From Candidatus Poseidoniaceae archaeon (GTDB lineage: Archaea; Thermoplasmatota; Poseidoniia; Poseidoniales; Poseidoniaceae): 23,618 bases of DNA. Made by a program: the position numbers and the translations under genes. Below the pieces are notes generated by a model. That model made no database searches and was not told the origin of the DNA. It saw only the letters and a list, made by a program, of their open reading frames with translations. The stretch lies in contig JAKMGM010000108.1 in assembly GCA_022424925.1 (NCBI GenBank), positions 1-23,618 on the forward strand, given 5' to 3'. This document shows, piece after piece, positions 1 through 6,694 of the stretch. Every line of letters starts with the position of its first letter. The stretch's first letter is position 1.

Positions 1-215
1 TCAGGGATGTATGGGAGTCTGTCAATCGTTTTTCGCCAATCTTTGAACGCCTCATCATAGTCATCCATGTATTTGAGTTGGAGCAAATGTCCAATGGCCC
101 AGGTAACAATGAGATCTTTGCCTTCCCAGTGTGTTTCGGATTTGGATGAAGCACCGAGAACCTTTGCGATGTCATTAGCCACACTTGGTTTCTCGGCAAT
201 AATGACAACGCTCAT
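1..215 (-). CDS. Type IA DNA topoisomerase, N-terminal part (runs off the window)
   Basis: Only the first 71 codons are present; the gene continues beyond base 1. The protein starts MSVVIIAEKPSVANDIAKVL, the Toprim opening of type IA topoisomerases (TopA / topoisomerase III). The glutamate of EKPSV is the conserved catalytic acid, and the following ITWAIGHLLQL-like stretch (here VTWAIGHLLQL) is the usual GH segment of the Toprim domain. Members of this family relax negatively supercoiled DNA or decatenate through a single-strand 5'-phosphotyrosine break; the active-site tyrosine would lie outside this window. The ATG at 213-215 is chosen because the Toprim strand begins at once. There is no clear Shine-Dalgarno, so the transcript may be leaderless. 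Whether it is the TopA or TopIII subfamily cannot be told from this fragment. Confidence 0.88.
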   Translation of the reverse strand, partial: MSVVIIAEKPSVANDIAKVLGASSKSETHWEGKDLIVTWAIGHLLQLKYMDDYDEAFKDWRKTIDRLPYIP

Positions 216-321
216 GTTTAGTTACCCGACAGACGAGGCTACTTGAACTCTCTCACTTGCGGACTCTGTTCGCTCATACTCTTGTATCAGTTTCGAAAAA
301 TCATTGCATTTCACTATCGAG

Positions 322-756
322 TTACACGAGGGTTTTGCGACTTGCTGCCTCATTCCAAGGCAATTCAGCGTTGGGGCCACCGCAACCAACGCACCCCGGA
401 TACCCAGCCTCGTGCAATTCTTTGCACGCATTGAGCACATTCTTCCAGCCGTCCTCGACTGTGGCTTTTACCCACCGCACGTTTTCATCAGGCTCAAGAA
501 GTCCAATGTATGCCACACAAATTTTTGTCTTCGTATCTTCATCGATGTGAAAGACACTGACCTCATTTTTCTCGCTTCTACTGAATGTGGGAAACTCCGT
601 CTTTGCGGGCTGGTAATCGCTCATTTCGAGAACGAGTGCCTCCATGTCCTGTTCATACTTTGCTGGTACTGTGAGATGCAATCCCGCTTCGCGAAGCATG
701 TAGCGAGCGGTTTCTCTGGTTACGAGCCAAAGTGGGTCATCTATGCGCACAAACAA
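322..756 (-). CDS. Hypothetical protein, 144 aa, with a CxxCGG motif near the C-terminus
   Basis: I do not recognise this family. The predicted protein is soluble and acidic, without signal peptide or membrane segment. Residues 118-128 contain a glycine- and cysteine-rich turn (GYPGCVGCGG), which could bind metal or form a disulfide. The start is unsure: the frame is open only to 793 and has no ATG before residue 20, so TTG at 754-756 or GTG at 748-750 must be used, unless the protein begins at the internal ATG of the MLREAG segment. It lies 106 bp upstream of the topoisomerase on the same strand and 47 bp from the divergent pyrD. A long overlapping reading frame on the plus strand looks like a shadow: it is rich in Cys, Phe and His and resembles no protein. 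Confidence 0.6.
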   Translation of the reverse strand: MFVRIDDPLWLVTRETARYMLREAGLHLTVPAKYEQDMEALVLEMSDYQPAKTEFPTFSRSEKNEVSVFHIDEDTKTKICVAYIGLLEPDENVRWVKATVEDGWKNVLNACKELHEAGYPGCVGCGGPNAELPWNEAASRKTLV

Positions 757-803
757 CCCGATGAGGCGGAAGTCTTGAAGGATACCGATTCAACCACCAC
801 TCC

Positions 804-1931
804 ATGGGCATTGGTTACCGCATCTTTGTCCGACCAACCCTACGCTTTCAAGATTCTGAAAAAGCGCATTCGCGTGCTCTAAGATTTTTGCGTATCCTCG
901 GCTCGAACCCCGTTTCACGTAGCGCACTTTCGCTGTTCTACCGTCCGAGGCGAGAAGTCCCAGTCAACTGTTTTGGTTCGGTTTACAAACACCCTTTCGG
1001 AAATGCGGCTGGACTTGACAAAAGGGCTGAGGCTCTTCGAGGTTGGGAAGCGATCGGTTTGTCATTCATCGAAATTGGTGGTGTAACAGAACATGAACAA
1101 AGCGGTAATCCGAAGCCTCGAATGTTTCGAGCATCATCTTCTCGAGCCTTGGTCAATCGGATGGGTTTCAACAATCCAGGCTCAGAAAAAGTAGCATCCA
1201 CCCTTGCTCAACATTTTCACAAATCCGGTTCACTCACTGTTCCACTTTGGGCGAACTTAGGGAAATCCAAAACAACTGATCTCAAGCAAGCGCCATCCGA
1301 CTATGCCACTTCGATGGATCGTCTGTGGAACTATTGCGATGTCTTCGTGATCAATGTGTCATCACCGAACACACCGAATCTTCGAGAGCTTCAGCATGAT
1401 TCAGCACTGGAATCAATCATTGAGGCGTGCAATGCAGTCAACAAGAAGCATGCAGAAAAAATGGGAACCGATCCAAAAACACTCTTGGTAAAGATAGCCC
1501 CGGACCTCACAGATGTACAACTCAAGGCGGTTGTGGAAACGGCTAAGGCTGCTGGCTGTGACGGAATAGTAGCGACAAACACTACCGTTGAACGGCCCGA
1601 ACGATACCCTGCTCATGAAGAAAATGTATTTTCTCAAACTGGCGGAATGAGCGGGGCGCCACTCACTTCACGCTCCACAGAAATGATTCGTCAAATCTAT
1701 TCGATGACCGATGGCCAGTGGCCAATTGTTGGGGTTGGAGGAATCTCCAATGTTGATGAAGCGTGGGAAAAAATTGGGGCTGGTGCCACATTGCTTCAAG
1801 CGTACAGTAGTTTTGTTTTCGAGGGTGCTTCCATCACCAAATCAATCGTTCACGGGTTAGACCGGAAGTTACGAGAGAACGGATTTTCTTCGCTGAACGA
1901 AGCGGTGGGTTTTTCACACCGGGACAATTGA
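804..1931 (+). CDS. pyrD: Dihydroorotate dehydrogenase, class 2 (quinone-type)
   Basis: Oxidises dihydroorotate to orotate in pyrimidine synthesis, passing electrons through FMN to quinone. The 375 residues carry the class 2 signature: an N-terminal helix (YRIFVRPTLRFQDSEKAH, residues 5-22) that in this class docks to the membrane, the FMN loop FGNAAGLDKRAEAL (65-78), VNRMGFNNPG (117-126), and NVSSPNTPNLREL (184-196), where class 2 enzymes use serine as the catalytic base. K230, NTT (259-261) and the phosphate loop VGVGGI (309-314) complete the FMN site. At 375 aa it is a little longer than the E. coli enzyme (336 aa). ATG at 804 places the N-terminal helix at the expected distance. ccmE follows after 13 bp, so the two may be co-transcribed. 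Class 2 is mainly bacterial, which suggests an ancient transfer. Confidence 0.95.
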   Translation: MGIGYRIFVRPTLRFQDSEKAHSRALRFLRILGSNPVSRSALSLFYRPRREVPVNCFGSVYKHPFGNAAGLDKRAEALRGWEAIGLSFIEIGGVTEHEQSGNPKPRMFRASSSRALVNRMGFNNPGSEKVASTLAQHFHKSGSLTVPLWANLGKSKTTDLKQAPSDYATSMDRLWNYCDVFVINVSSPNTPNLRELQHDSALESIIEACNAVNKKHAEKMGTDPKTLLVKIAPDLTDVQLKAVVETAKAAGCDGIVATNTTVERPERYPAHEENVFSQTGGMSGAPLTSRSTEMIRQIYSMTDGQWPIVGVGGISNVDEAWEKIGAGATLLQAYSSFVFEGASITKSIVHGLDRKLRENGFSSLNEAVGFSHRDN

Positions 1932-1944
1932 ATGGGTTGAAAGT

Positions 1945-2337
1945 ATGTTCACAAGGCGCGTACGAATGTTGGCCTTAGGTGGGGTATTGACACTTGGTCT
2001 CCTTGGCGTCATGTTACTCCAAACTCCTGAACCTACCCGAACGGTCGATGAAGTCATGGACCAACCTGAAGAATTTGTTGACATGGAACTTGCGATTCGG
2101 GGCGAAGTTGTCGACGGCAGTATCGATGTAAATTCCAGTGTTTTCATGTTGCACGGTATGGAGCATACTGTTTATGTTGACTACATCGATGCTTCGGTTT
2201 CCAACGGATTAGGCGACAACCGTACAGTCTATGCACAGGGAATTCTACGTTATATCGATGGAGATTACATTTTTGAGGCTCAGGTCATCAAAACTTCTTG
2301 CCCATCAAAATATGAAGAAGAGGTTCCAGTCGAATAA
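1945..2337 (+). CDS. ccmE: Cytochrome c maturation protein CcmE, archaeal CxxxY type
   Basis: CcmE is the haem chaperone of system I cytochrome c maturation. It is a membrane-anchored OB-fold protein exposed outside the cytoplasm. The 130-residue product has a basic N-terminus, one membrane segment (about residues 8-25), then the OB-fold core with TVDEVMDQPEEFVDMELAIRGEVVDGS (33-59) and YAQGILRYIDGDYIFEAQVI (96-115). The canonical haem-binding HxxxY is replaced by C119-P-S-K-Y123, the CxxxY form known from archaea and some sulfate reducers (system I*). Only CcmE is in the window; partners such as CcmC and CcmF must lie elsewhere. It follows pyrD by 13 bp, with no strong Shine-Dalgarno before the ATG. 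A later ATG (1966-1968) would still keep the membrane segment. Confidence 0.85.
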   Translation: MFTRRVRMLALGGVLTLGLLGVMLLQTPEPTRTVDEVMDQPEEFVDMELAIRGEVVDGSIDVNSSVFMLHGMEHTVYVDYIDASVSNGLGDNRTVYAQGILRYIDGDYIFEAQVIKTSCPSKYEEEVPVE

Positions 2338-2369
2338 GTCAAATCGAACAAGGGTTTCGTTCAAATAGA

Positions 2370-2660
2370 GTTGGCCTTAGGGCTATGCGGGATAGGTGGG
2401 GAGCTAGGCGTACCCTGTACCACAAATCGTCTTCACGGTGGACTGAACGCCTTTGGGCGGCGAAAGCGGCTCTTTGGTTTCTACATGCGGACGTTGATGT
2501 CTCGCCCCCACATGACTCGGGTGCTGTGAACTGTTTCCGGAGGGAAACAGGAAATGGATAGCCGGGGGAATAGGTCAGGCCGGGAACGGAGCAGCCCTAC
2601 TCGGAGCCATGGGTGCTGTGGGGTATCGGGATGGAGGAAGTGTGTGGGTTAGGCTGAGGA
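2370..2660 (+). ncRNA. Signal recognition particle RNA (archaeal 7S RNA)
   Basis: This 330-bp gap between genes holds an archaeal-type SRP RNA. Helix 6 is a perfect 8-bp stem, 2531-2538 with 2543-2550, closed by a GGAG tetraloop of the GNAR type recognised by SRP19. Helix 8, the SRP54 site, is at about 2574-2597 with the conserved GTCAGGCC...GGAGCAGCC core. The 5' part (GGGGAGCTAGGCGTACCCTG, about 2398-2417) matches the archaeal Alu domain, although the loop reads UGUAC where UGUNR is usual. The ends pair to form helix 1: UUGGCCUUA at 2371-2379 with UUAGGCUGA at 2649-2657. The exact termini are estimated from that pairing. The RNA would target membrane and secreted proteins, acting with SRP19 and SRP54. 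No convincing TATA box is seen upstream. Confidence 0.92.
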
Positions 2661-2666
2661 GAGCGC

Positions 2667-2945
2667 ATGTCCACCATTGGAATTCCCACCCCTGAGTGTT
2701 TTCAAATGACATTTGTCAATCTCTATTCAGTTGCACACTTTTTTATTTGGTTTGTTTCCGGGCGTTATATATTTACACAATGGTGGGTATTTCTCCTCCT
2801 CAGCATAGGATGGGAAATCCTTGAAATCTATCTTCCTTATGAATTCGCAGTCGAAGAACTTGGTAACAAAATCATGGATGTTTTGTTTAACACTGCGGGC
2901 TTTTACCTGGGCACTCGTTTACGAATCGATGATGCGCATCGCTAG
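2667..2945 (+). CDS. Small membrane protein, VanZ-like
   Basis: A 92-residue, strongly hydrophobic protein with two or three membrane segments (about 17-32, 36-57 and 70-82). The E50...E53 pair after a tryptophan (GWEILE), followed by NKIMDVLFNTAGFYLG (67-82) with its D-x-x-x-N-x-x-G pattern, resembles small VanZ-like or DUF2585-type proteins; the function is unknown. ATG at 2667 has a good Shine-Dalgarno (GAGGAG, 2656-2661). That site lies at the very 3' end of the SRP RNA, so read-through from the SRP RNA promoter or a promoter inside the SRP gene is implied. Its TAG stop shares the palindrome CTAG with the stop of the convergent archease gene. Confidence 0.7.
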   Translation: MSTIGIPTPECFQMTFVNLYSVAHFFIWFVSGRYIFTQWWVFLLLSIGWEILEIYLPYEFAVEELGNKIMDVLFNTAGFYLGTRLRIDDAHR

Positions 2946-3442
2946 ATGTCAAAAACGACATCACAGAACCAACCCGGGCCTTGGAAATCAGGAACTTCTT
3001 CCCATCGAGAAAAAGCCTGTTCTTCGGCTTGTAGTTCACAAAATTGCAGTTCATGGCTCGTTATGGCTTTAATTTCAATTTCACGCTCGACGCTGTCAGC
3101 ATCCACCCATGAAACAACACCGATTGCTCGTACATTGTCGGTTCCCCACTCAACAAGCATTTGGCAATCAACAAGCCATTGGTTGTGAATTTCGGTTCTG
3201 TACAAAACTTCTTCGAGCCACTGAACAAGCAACAAATCCCATGTCTTTTGGTGATTATCGTACGGTGCTTCAATTTGCCACTGGGATGCGTGCCGGACAT
3301 GTTTATTGAGTTCTTTTTTTGCTAAATCAGACAGAAGTATGTCTTGCATGCCCAGCGATGCCTCTGAGAATAATCGTTCTGGGCTCGATGCAAATGCACG
3401 CAGAGCGATATCTGCTGTTGTCGGCCTCGGCCAAGAACTCAC
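2942..3442 (-). CDS. Archease (RtcB RNA ligase activator)
   Basis: Archease lets the RNA ligase RtcB turn over when it joins tRNA exon halves and broken RNAs, by promoting guanylylation and broadening nucleotide use. The 166-residue product shows family landmarks: TADIALRAFASSPERLFSEA near the N-terminus (the usual (D/E)HTAD segment, with Thr in place of His), QWLEEVLY in the middle (about 74-81), EIKAITSHEL (about 124-133), and a C-terminal FDI that supplies a conserved metal-binding aspartate. GTG at 3440-3442 is the only possible early start because a stop precedes it; GGTGA four bases upstream acts as ribosome binding site. The gene starts 9 bp after the RfaE-like kinase and is probably translated from the same message. 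RtcB itself is not in the window. Confidence 0.85.
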   Translation of the reverse strand: MSSWPRPTTADIALRAFASSPERLFSEASLGMQDILLSDLAKKELNKHVRHASQWQIEAPYDNHQKTWDLLLVQWLEEVLYRTEIHNQWLVDCQMLVEWGTDNVRAIGVVSWVDADSVEREIEIKAITSHELQFCELQAEEQAFSRWEEVPDFQGPGWFCDVVFDI

Positions 3443-3451
3443 TCACTCACC

Positions 3452-4513
3452 TCATCGCTTGGAAACTTGTAAATTCCAAGACATCTCGCCAATTCGGTCG
3501 ACAAGATCTTCACGACTGAGTACAAACGACTCCGTTTTATCTGCGCCAAGAATACACTCGCATGCAGCATTTGCGAGTAGTGCAGTATTTCGTACCGACA
3601 TCTTCTTTGAAATCGCTACAGCAATCGCAACGGCAGCGGCATCAATCAACCCAATCATTTGACGCAAGTCATCGAGCGTGCATGGTGCATGGACCACCTC
3701 TTCGTTCCGAGAGTAAATCGTGACACCTGCCTCGCCTGCTAAAACCACTAAATGATTCCAGCCGTGTGTTTCGATGAGTTGCATTGCTGCTTCGCTACCA
3801 GTTGAAACCCCCAGCCGACGGCGCATTAATTCCAATCCTTGTGATTGAAACAAAATCCAGTCAACGCCATGTGTTCGATGAAGGCCAGTCAATTTCGGGT
3901 CGGCTACTATGGGCACATTTTGTTGGCGTGCATGTTGTATAATTCGGTCAGCACCGCTATCATTCACGACACCTTGACCGTAATCAGATAGAATCACTAC
4001 ATCGGCATTGTCAAGTTCCAGGATGGCACTGTCGTAAAGGGCTAGAGAAGCGTCCAACGGGACTGGGTTATCATCCTCAACATCCCAACGAAGCAACAAC
4101 TGTTCGTCACTCACCAAACTCTCGCGGGTCGCAAGCATACGTGTTTTCACCGTCGTCGTTCTTCCATCGATAATGGAGATGCCACCGGTTGCAACACCCT
4201 CTTCATCGAGGGATTGTAGAATGTTAAGGCCCGCTCTATCATCACCAACTACGCCAAATAAATGGCTCTTCAATCCCATTGAGTTCAAACCTCGACCGAC
4301 GTGGGCTGCTGCACCGACATCCTCTTCTCGCATCGTCTCTCGAAGAACTGGCACAGGCGCTCTGGAATTGAGATTGTTTGCATAGCCATGAATGTAGCAG
4401 TCCATCATAATATCACCAATCAAAACAACCTTCGATTCTTCCGTCTGCTTTAGAACATTCTTGAGAATGTTCAACTCTTCATACACCGCTTCTTCTTCAT
4501 CCGACATTCCCAT
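3452..4513 (-). CDS. PfkB-family, RfaE/HldE-N-like carbohydrate kinase homologue with altered active site
   Basis: A 353-residue ribokinase-fold protein closest in layout to the kinase domain of RfaE/HldE. Similarity is clear in GDIMMDCYIHG (33-43), LNSRAPVPVLRE (48-59), HLFGVVGDDRAG (84-95), LSDYGQGVV (175-183) and VADPK (203-207). Several usually invariant positions differ: the sugar-site GGAAN is GAAAH (67-71), the DYGKG lysine is Gln180, the TPN segment is FQS (222-224), and the catalytic GAGDT motif is GLIDA (288-292), keeping Asp291 but losing the glycine anion hole. It therefore may be an inactive or repurposed kinase. The nucleotidyltransferase half of HldE is absent. ATG at 4513 has GAGG upstream. 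It sits between a winged-helix protein (22 bp before) and archease (9 bp after), so a role linked to RNA repair is possible but unproven. Confidence 0.8.
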   Translation of the reverse strand: MGMSDEEEAVYEELNILKNVLKQTEESKVVLIGDIMMDCYIHGYANNLNSRAPVPVLRETMREEDVGAAAHVGRGLNSMGLKSHLFGVVGDDRAGLNILQSLDEEGVATGGISIIDGRTTTVKTRMLATRESLVSDEQLLLRWDVEDDNPVPLDASLALYDSAILELDNADVVILSDYGQGVVNDSGADRIIQHARQQNVPIVADPKLTGLHRTHGVDWILFQSQGLELMRRRLGVSTGSEAAMQLIETHGWNHLVVLAGEAGVTIYSRNEEVVHAPCTLDDLRQMIGLIDAAAVAIAVAISKKMSVRNTALLANAACECILGADKTESFVLSREDLVDRIGEMSWNLQVSKR

Positions 4514-4535
4514 ACTGATTCCTCACACTTGATTC

Positions 4536-5531
4536 TTATTTGACCATGTCACGCAATTCAGCGAGTAAACTCGCATGTTGCTCATCGCTGATTCCGAGGG
4601 TTTCTCGTAGTGTTACAAGCATAGCGTCTTCATCGCTGGTAATCACTCCATCGTTGAGAGCGGTCTTCATTGAGGATTTGTAAGTGATGTATCTTTCTGA
4701 AACAAGAGGTGATTTTTTCGCGTCTTCCAGTAACTTATCATGCTTCAATCGATCAAACCCGTAAGCAACTCTGACGGTTTCGAGCAGAGCGATTTCATCG
4801 TCCACCAATTCACCGTCAACCATTGCTTGTCGCAACATGTCGAGATAGATTTCTTCCGGTGGTGGTGCTTTTTGCTCCTTTCGGGCTTCATCCGAGAGTC
4901 GACGTACTCGCTCGGGATGCATGCCAAGAAAATCGACGACTTCGGTGAGTAGATATTGCTCATCTTTGGTTATCTTGCCGTCCTCCCAAGCTCTAGCAAA
5001 CAATCGTCGAATGAGATGCTCGCCTGCTTGTGCATCGAGAGATGCTATTCCTTCAGGGTTTGAAACCGGTGAAACAACAGGATTTTCATGGTACTGCATC
5101 TGTTCGTCGAGGTGTGATAGCAGATCTAAGGTTGCTTGCCCCCCTTTTCGAAGCTCGCCGAGGAGGATTTCATTCCCTGCGTGCGTGACAGTTTTGCCGA
5201 GGATTTTGTCTCGTAAACCCTTAGCAAGTTCTCTTCCATTCGGCGTTAAGCCGTAGACTTGTCTGCGTTGCTTTGCGCCAGGGACATGGCGTTTTTCAGT
5301 GTGTAAATCACCGCGCTGCTCAAGGCGTTTTAGGGTACGTGGAACGTGTTTTCTCTGGACATGAACTGCCGCTGATATACCTGCTTGCGTGAGCGTGGGA
5401 GGTGCTTCCCATGCACCTGAAGGTAAGATATGGTCGAAAAGATGCAACAGCATCCTTTCTTCGGTTGTCAATGAGCCTAGATATCCGTCGACCACGTGAC
5501 GCCCCGATTGTCCGTAGAACTGGGGGCTCAT
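4536..5531 (-). CDS. Winged-helix protein with three TerB-like repeats
   Basis: The 331-residue protein has an N-terminal winged helix of MarR type (about residues 20-110): LTTEERMLLHLF, then a recognition region around VHVQRKHVPRTLKRLEQRG (57-74) and a wing, GAKQRRQVYGLTPNGREL (85-102). The C-terminal half (about 165-331) holds three similar helical units with the pattern A-x-x-DG-x-[IL]-x-x-DE-x-x-L: WEDGKITKDEQYLL (182-195), MVDGELVDDEIALL (237-250) and LNDGVITSDEDAML (292-305). These look like TerB/DjlA-type acidic helical repeats. It is probably a DNA-binding regulator of its own operon and perhaps of the divergent endA, 26 bp away. ATG at 5529-5531 is preferred; an upstream GTG at 5573 would overlap endA. 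It leads a tight three-gene unit with the kinase homologue and archease. Confidence 0.72.
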   Translation of the reverse strand: MSPQFYGQSGRHVVDGYLGSLTTEERMLLHLFDHILPSGAWEAPPTLTQAGISAAVHVQRKHVPRTLKRLEQRGDLHTEKRHVPGAKQRRQVYGLTPNGRELAKGLRDKILGKTVTHAGNEILLGELRKGGQATLDLLSHLDEQMQYHENPVVSPVSNPEGIASLDAQAGEHLIRRLFARAWEDGKITKDEQYLLTEVVDFLGMHPERVRRLSDEARKEQKAPPPEEIYLDMLRQAMVDGELVDDEIALLETVRVAYGFDRLKHDKLLEDAKKSPLVSERYITYKSSMKTALNDGVITSDEDAMLVTLRETLGISDEQHASLLAELRDMVK

Positions 5532-5557
5532 ATGCCCATCGGTAACCCTAAACTCAA

Positions 5558-6694
5558 ATGCAGCAAACCGCACGCAAGTACATGGCGAGGCAAAACCGTA
5601 AGTTTACGCCGCGCCAAAGAACGAACCGACCTCTTGGGTCACCTTTGACGAGCAACCTTCCACCCGCTCAGCCGTTAGCACCGCCTGTTTTTGTTGATGG
5701 TAATTGGCACATTCTTCCACCACTCTCATCACGGTTATACCAAAAAAGCGCTATTGGTTTGATGAAATCCGATGAGAGTATTCAAGTCAGTACTGAAGAA
5801 ATACTTTTTTGTCATTGGCATCGTCATGTTCCACTCCCTTCAGAATCATGGTTCGAGGAAGCAGTACAATCCGACCCAGATGTCATTGCGAAATGCATAC
5901 TTTTTGACACCGCTCGAAGCGGTGGGGAGTTGTTGATTCCTGCGCAAAACATTCCTCCTAAATGGGAGGTTGATATTCCCTCTTCAACTTGGGCTTTGCG
6001 ATGGAATCGGGAGCAAGTGTTTTCCAAAGTACCACCAGTTGCGCACGTTCGGTGGGCATGGACGACCCAGGAAATCGATTGGATGGAAATGGTCGAATGG
6101 ACTTCTTGGGTTCACGGACAAGGCATGATGGCTGAATTTTATGTAATCGATGAAGAGATGGATGTTACGATGTATCTACTGTCGCAAGCACAGCCTAAAG
6201 GTGAGCAAACGCTTTGGCCATCGTTGACAAATTCCATGCATCGTTCGCTTTCATTGCTCTGGGAGCGCAGAATTCCACGAGGTGCTGGATGGTACATTCC
6301 AGATGCTGAGGATTGGCCTTGGGATTCCATTGGTGTCGAACACCTATCGGGACGTCATTTGCGTCACGAAGAAGGGATGCTCTTGGATACATATCTTGCT
6401 GGCTCCAAACTTGACCCCTCATTGCACCTTTTTTCCGACCTCGTGAATCGTGGCGTTCTTTTACGTCCCGGCTTCAAGTACGGTAGTCGTTGGAGGGTCT
6501 ATGACACTCCAGTCGGTGTTGCACACGCTCCTTGGCTCATTCAGCCGTATGTCAATGCTCCACAGACATGGGAAGCAGCATGTTTAGCCGTTCGATTATC
6601 CGAAGGCGTTCACAAGATGTGGCTTTGTGCAATGCCGTATGGTGAAGGATGGTTTTACCTCCATATGCAACGTTGGTTACCTGGCCGAACCTAG
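5558..6694 (+). CDS. endA: tRNA-splicing endonuclease, tandem-domain archaeal type
   Basis: Cuts introns out of tRNA precursors at bulge-helix-bulge sites. The C-terminal catalytic domain is clear: LFSDLVNRGVLLRPGFKYGS (291-310), then the triad Tyr315 (WRVYDTP), His323 (GVAHAPWLI) and Lys353 (EGVHKMWLCAM), in the usual order and spacing. The 378-residue length and an upstream half (about residues 44-215) with a degenerate copy of the fold point to a tandem, homodimeric alpha2-like enzyme rather than the short alpha4 form. The start is ATG at 5558 or ATG at 5582 (MARQNRKF); the first 40 residues are basic and proline-rich and look unstructured. Its stop shares the CTAG palindrome with the convergent M6 protease gene. 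The divergent operon encodes archease, the helper of the ligase acting after EndA. Confidence 0.87.
   Translation: MQQTARKYMARQNRKFTPRQRTNRPLGSPLTSNLPPAQPLAPPVFVDGNWHILPPLSSRLYQKSAIGLMKSDESIQVSTEEILFCHWHRHVPLPSESWFEEAVQSDPDVIAKCILFDTARSGGELLIPAQNIPPKWEVDIPSSTWALRWNREQVFSKVPPVAHVRWAWTTQEIDWMEMVEWTSWVHGQGMMAEFYVIDEEMDVTMYLLSQAQPKGEQTLWPSLTNSMHRSLSLLWERRIPRGAGWYIPDAEDWPWDSIGVEHLSGRHLRHEEGMLLDTYLAGSKLDPSLHLFSDLVNRGVLLRPGFKYGSRWRVYDTPVGVAHAPWLIQPYVNAPQTWEAACLAVRLSEGVHKMWLCAMPYGEGWFYLHMQRWLPGRT

Noticed and set aside
304..882. Long plus-strand frame of 192 codons opposite the 144-aa gene
   Set aside because: Product is rich in Cys, His and Phe, resembles no protein and overlaps the start of pyrD; the minus frame has normal composition.
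3438..3450. Short ACTC tandem repeat at the archease start
   Set aside because: Only three copies, explained by the GTGA stop/start and ribosome site region; not a true repeat element.
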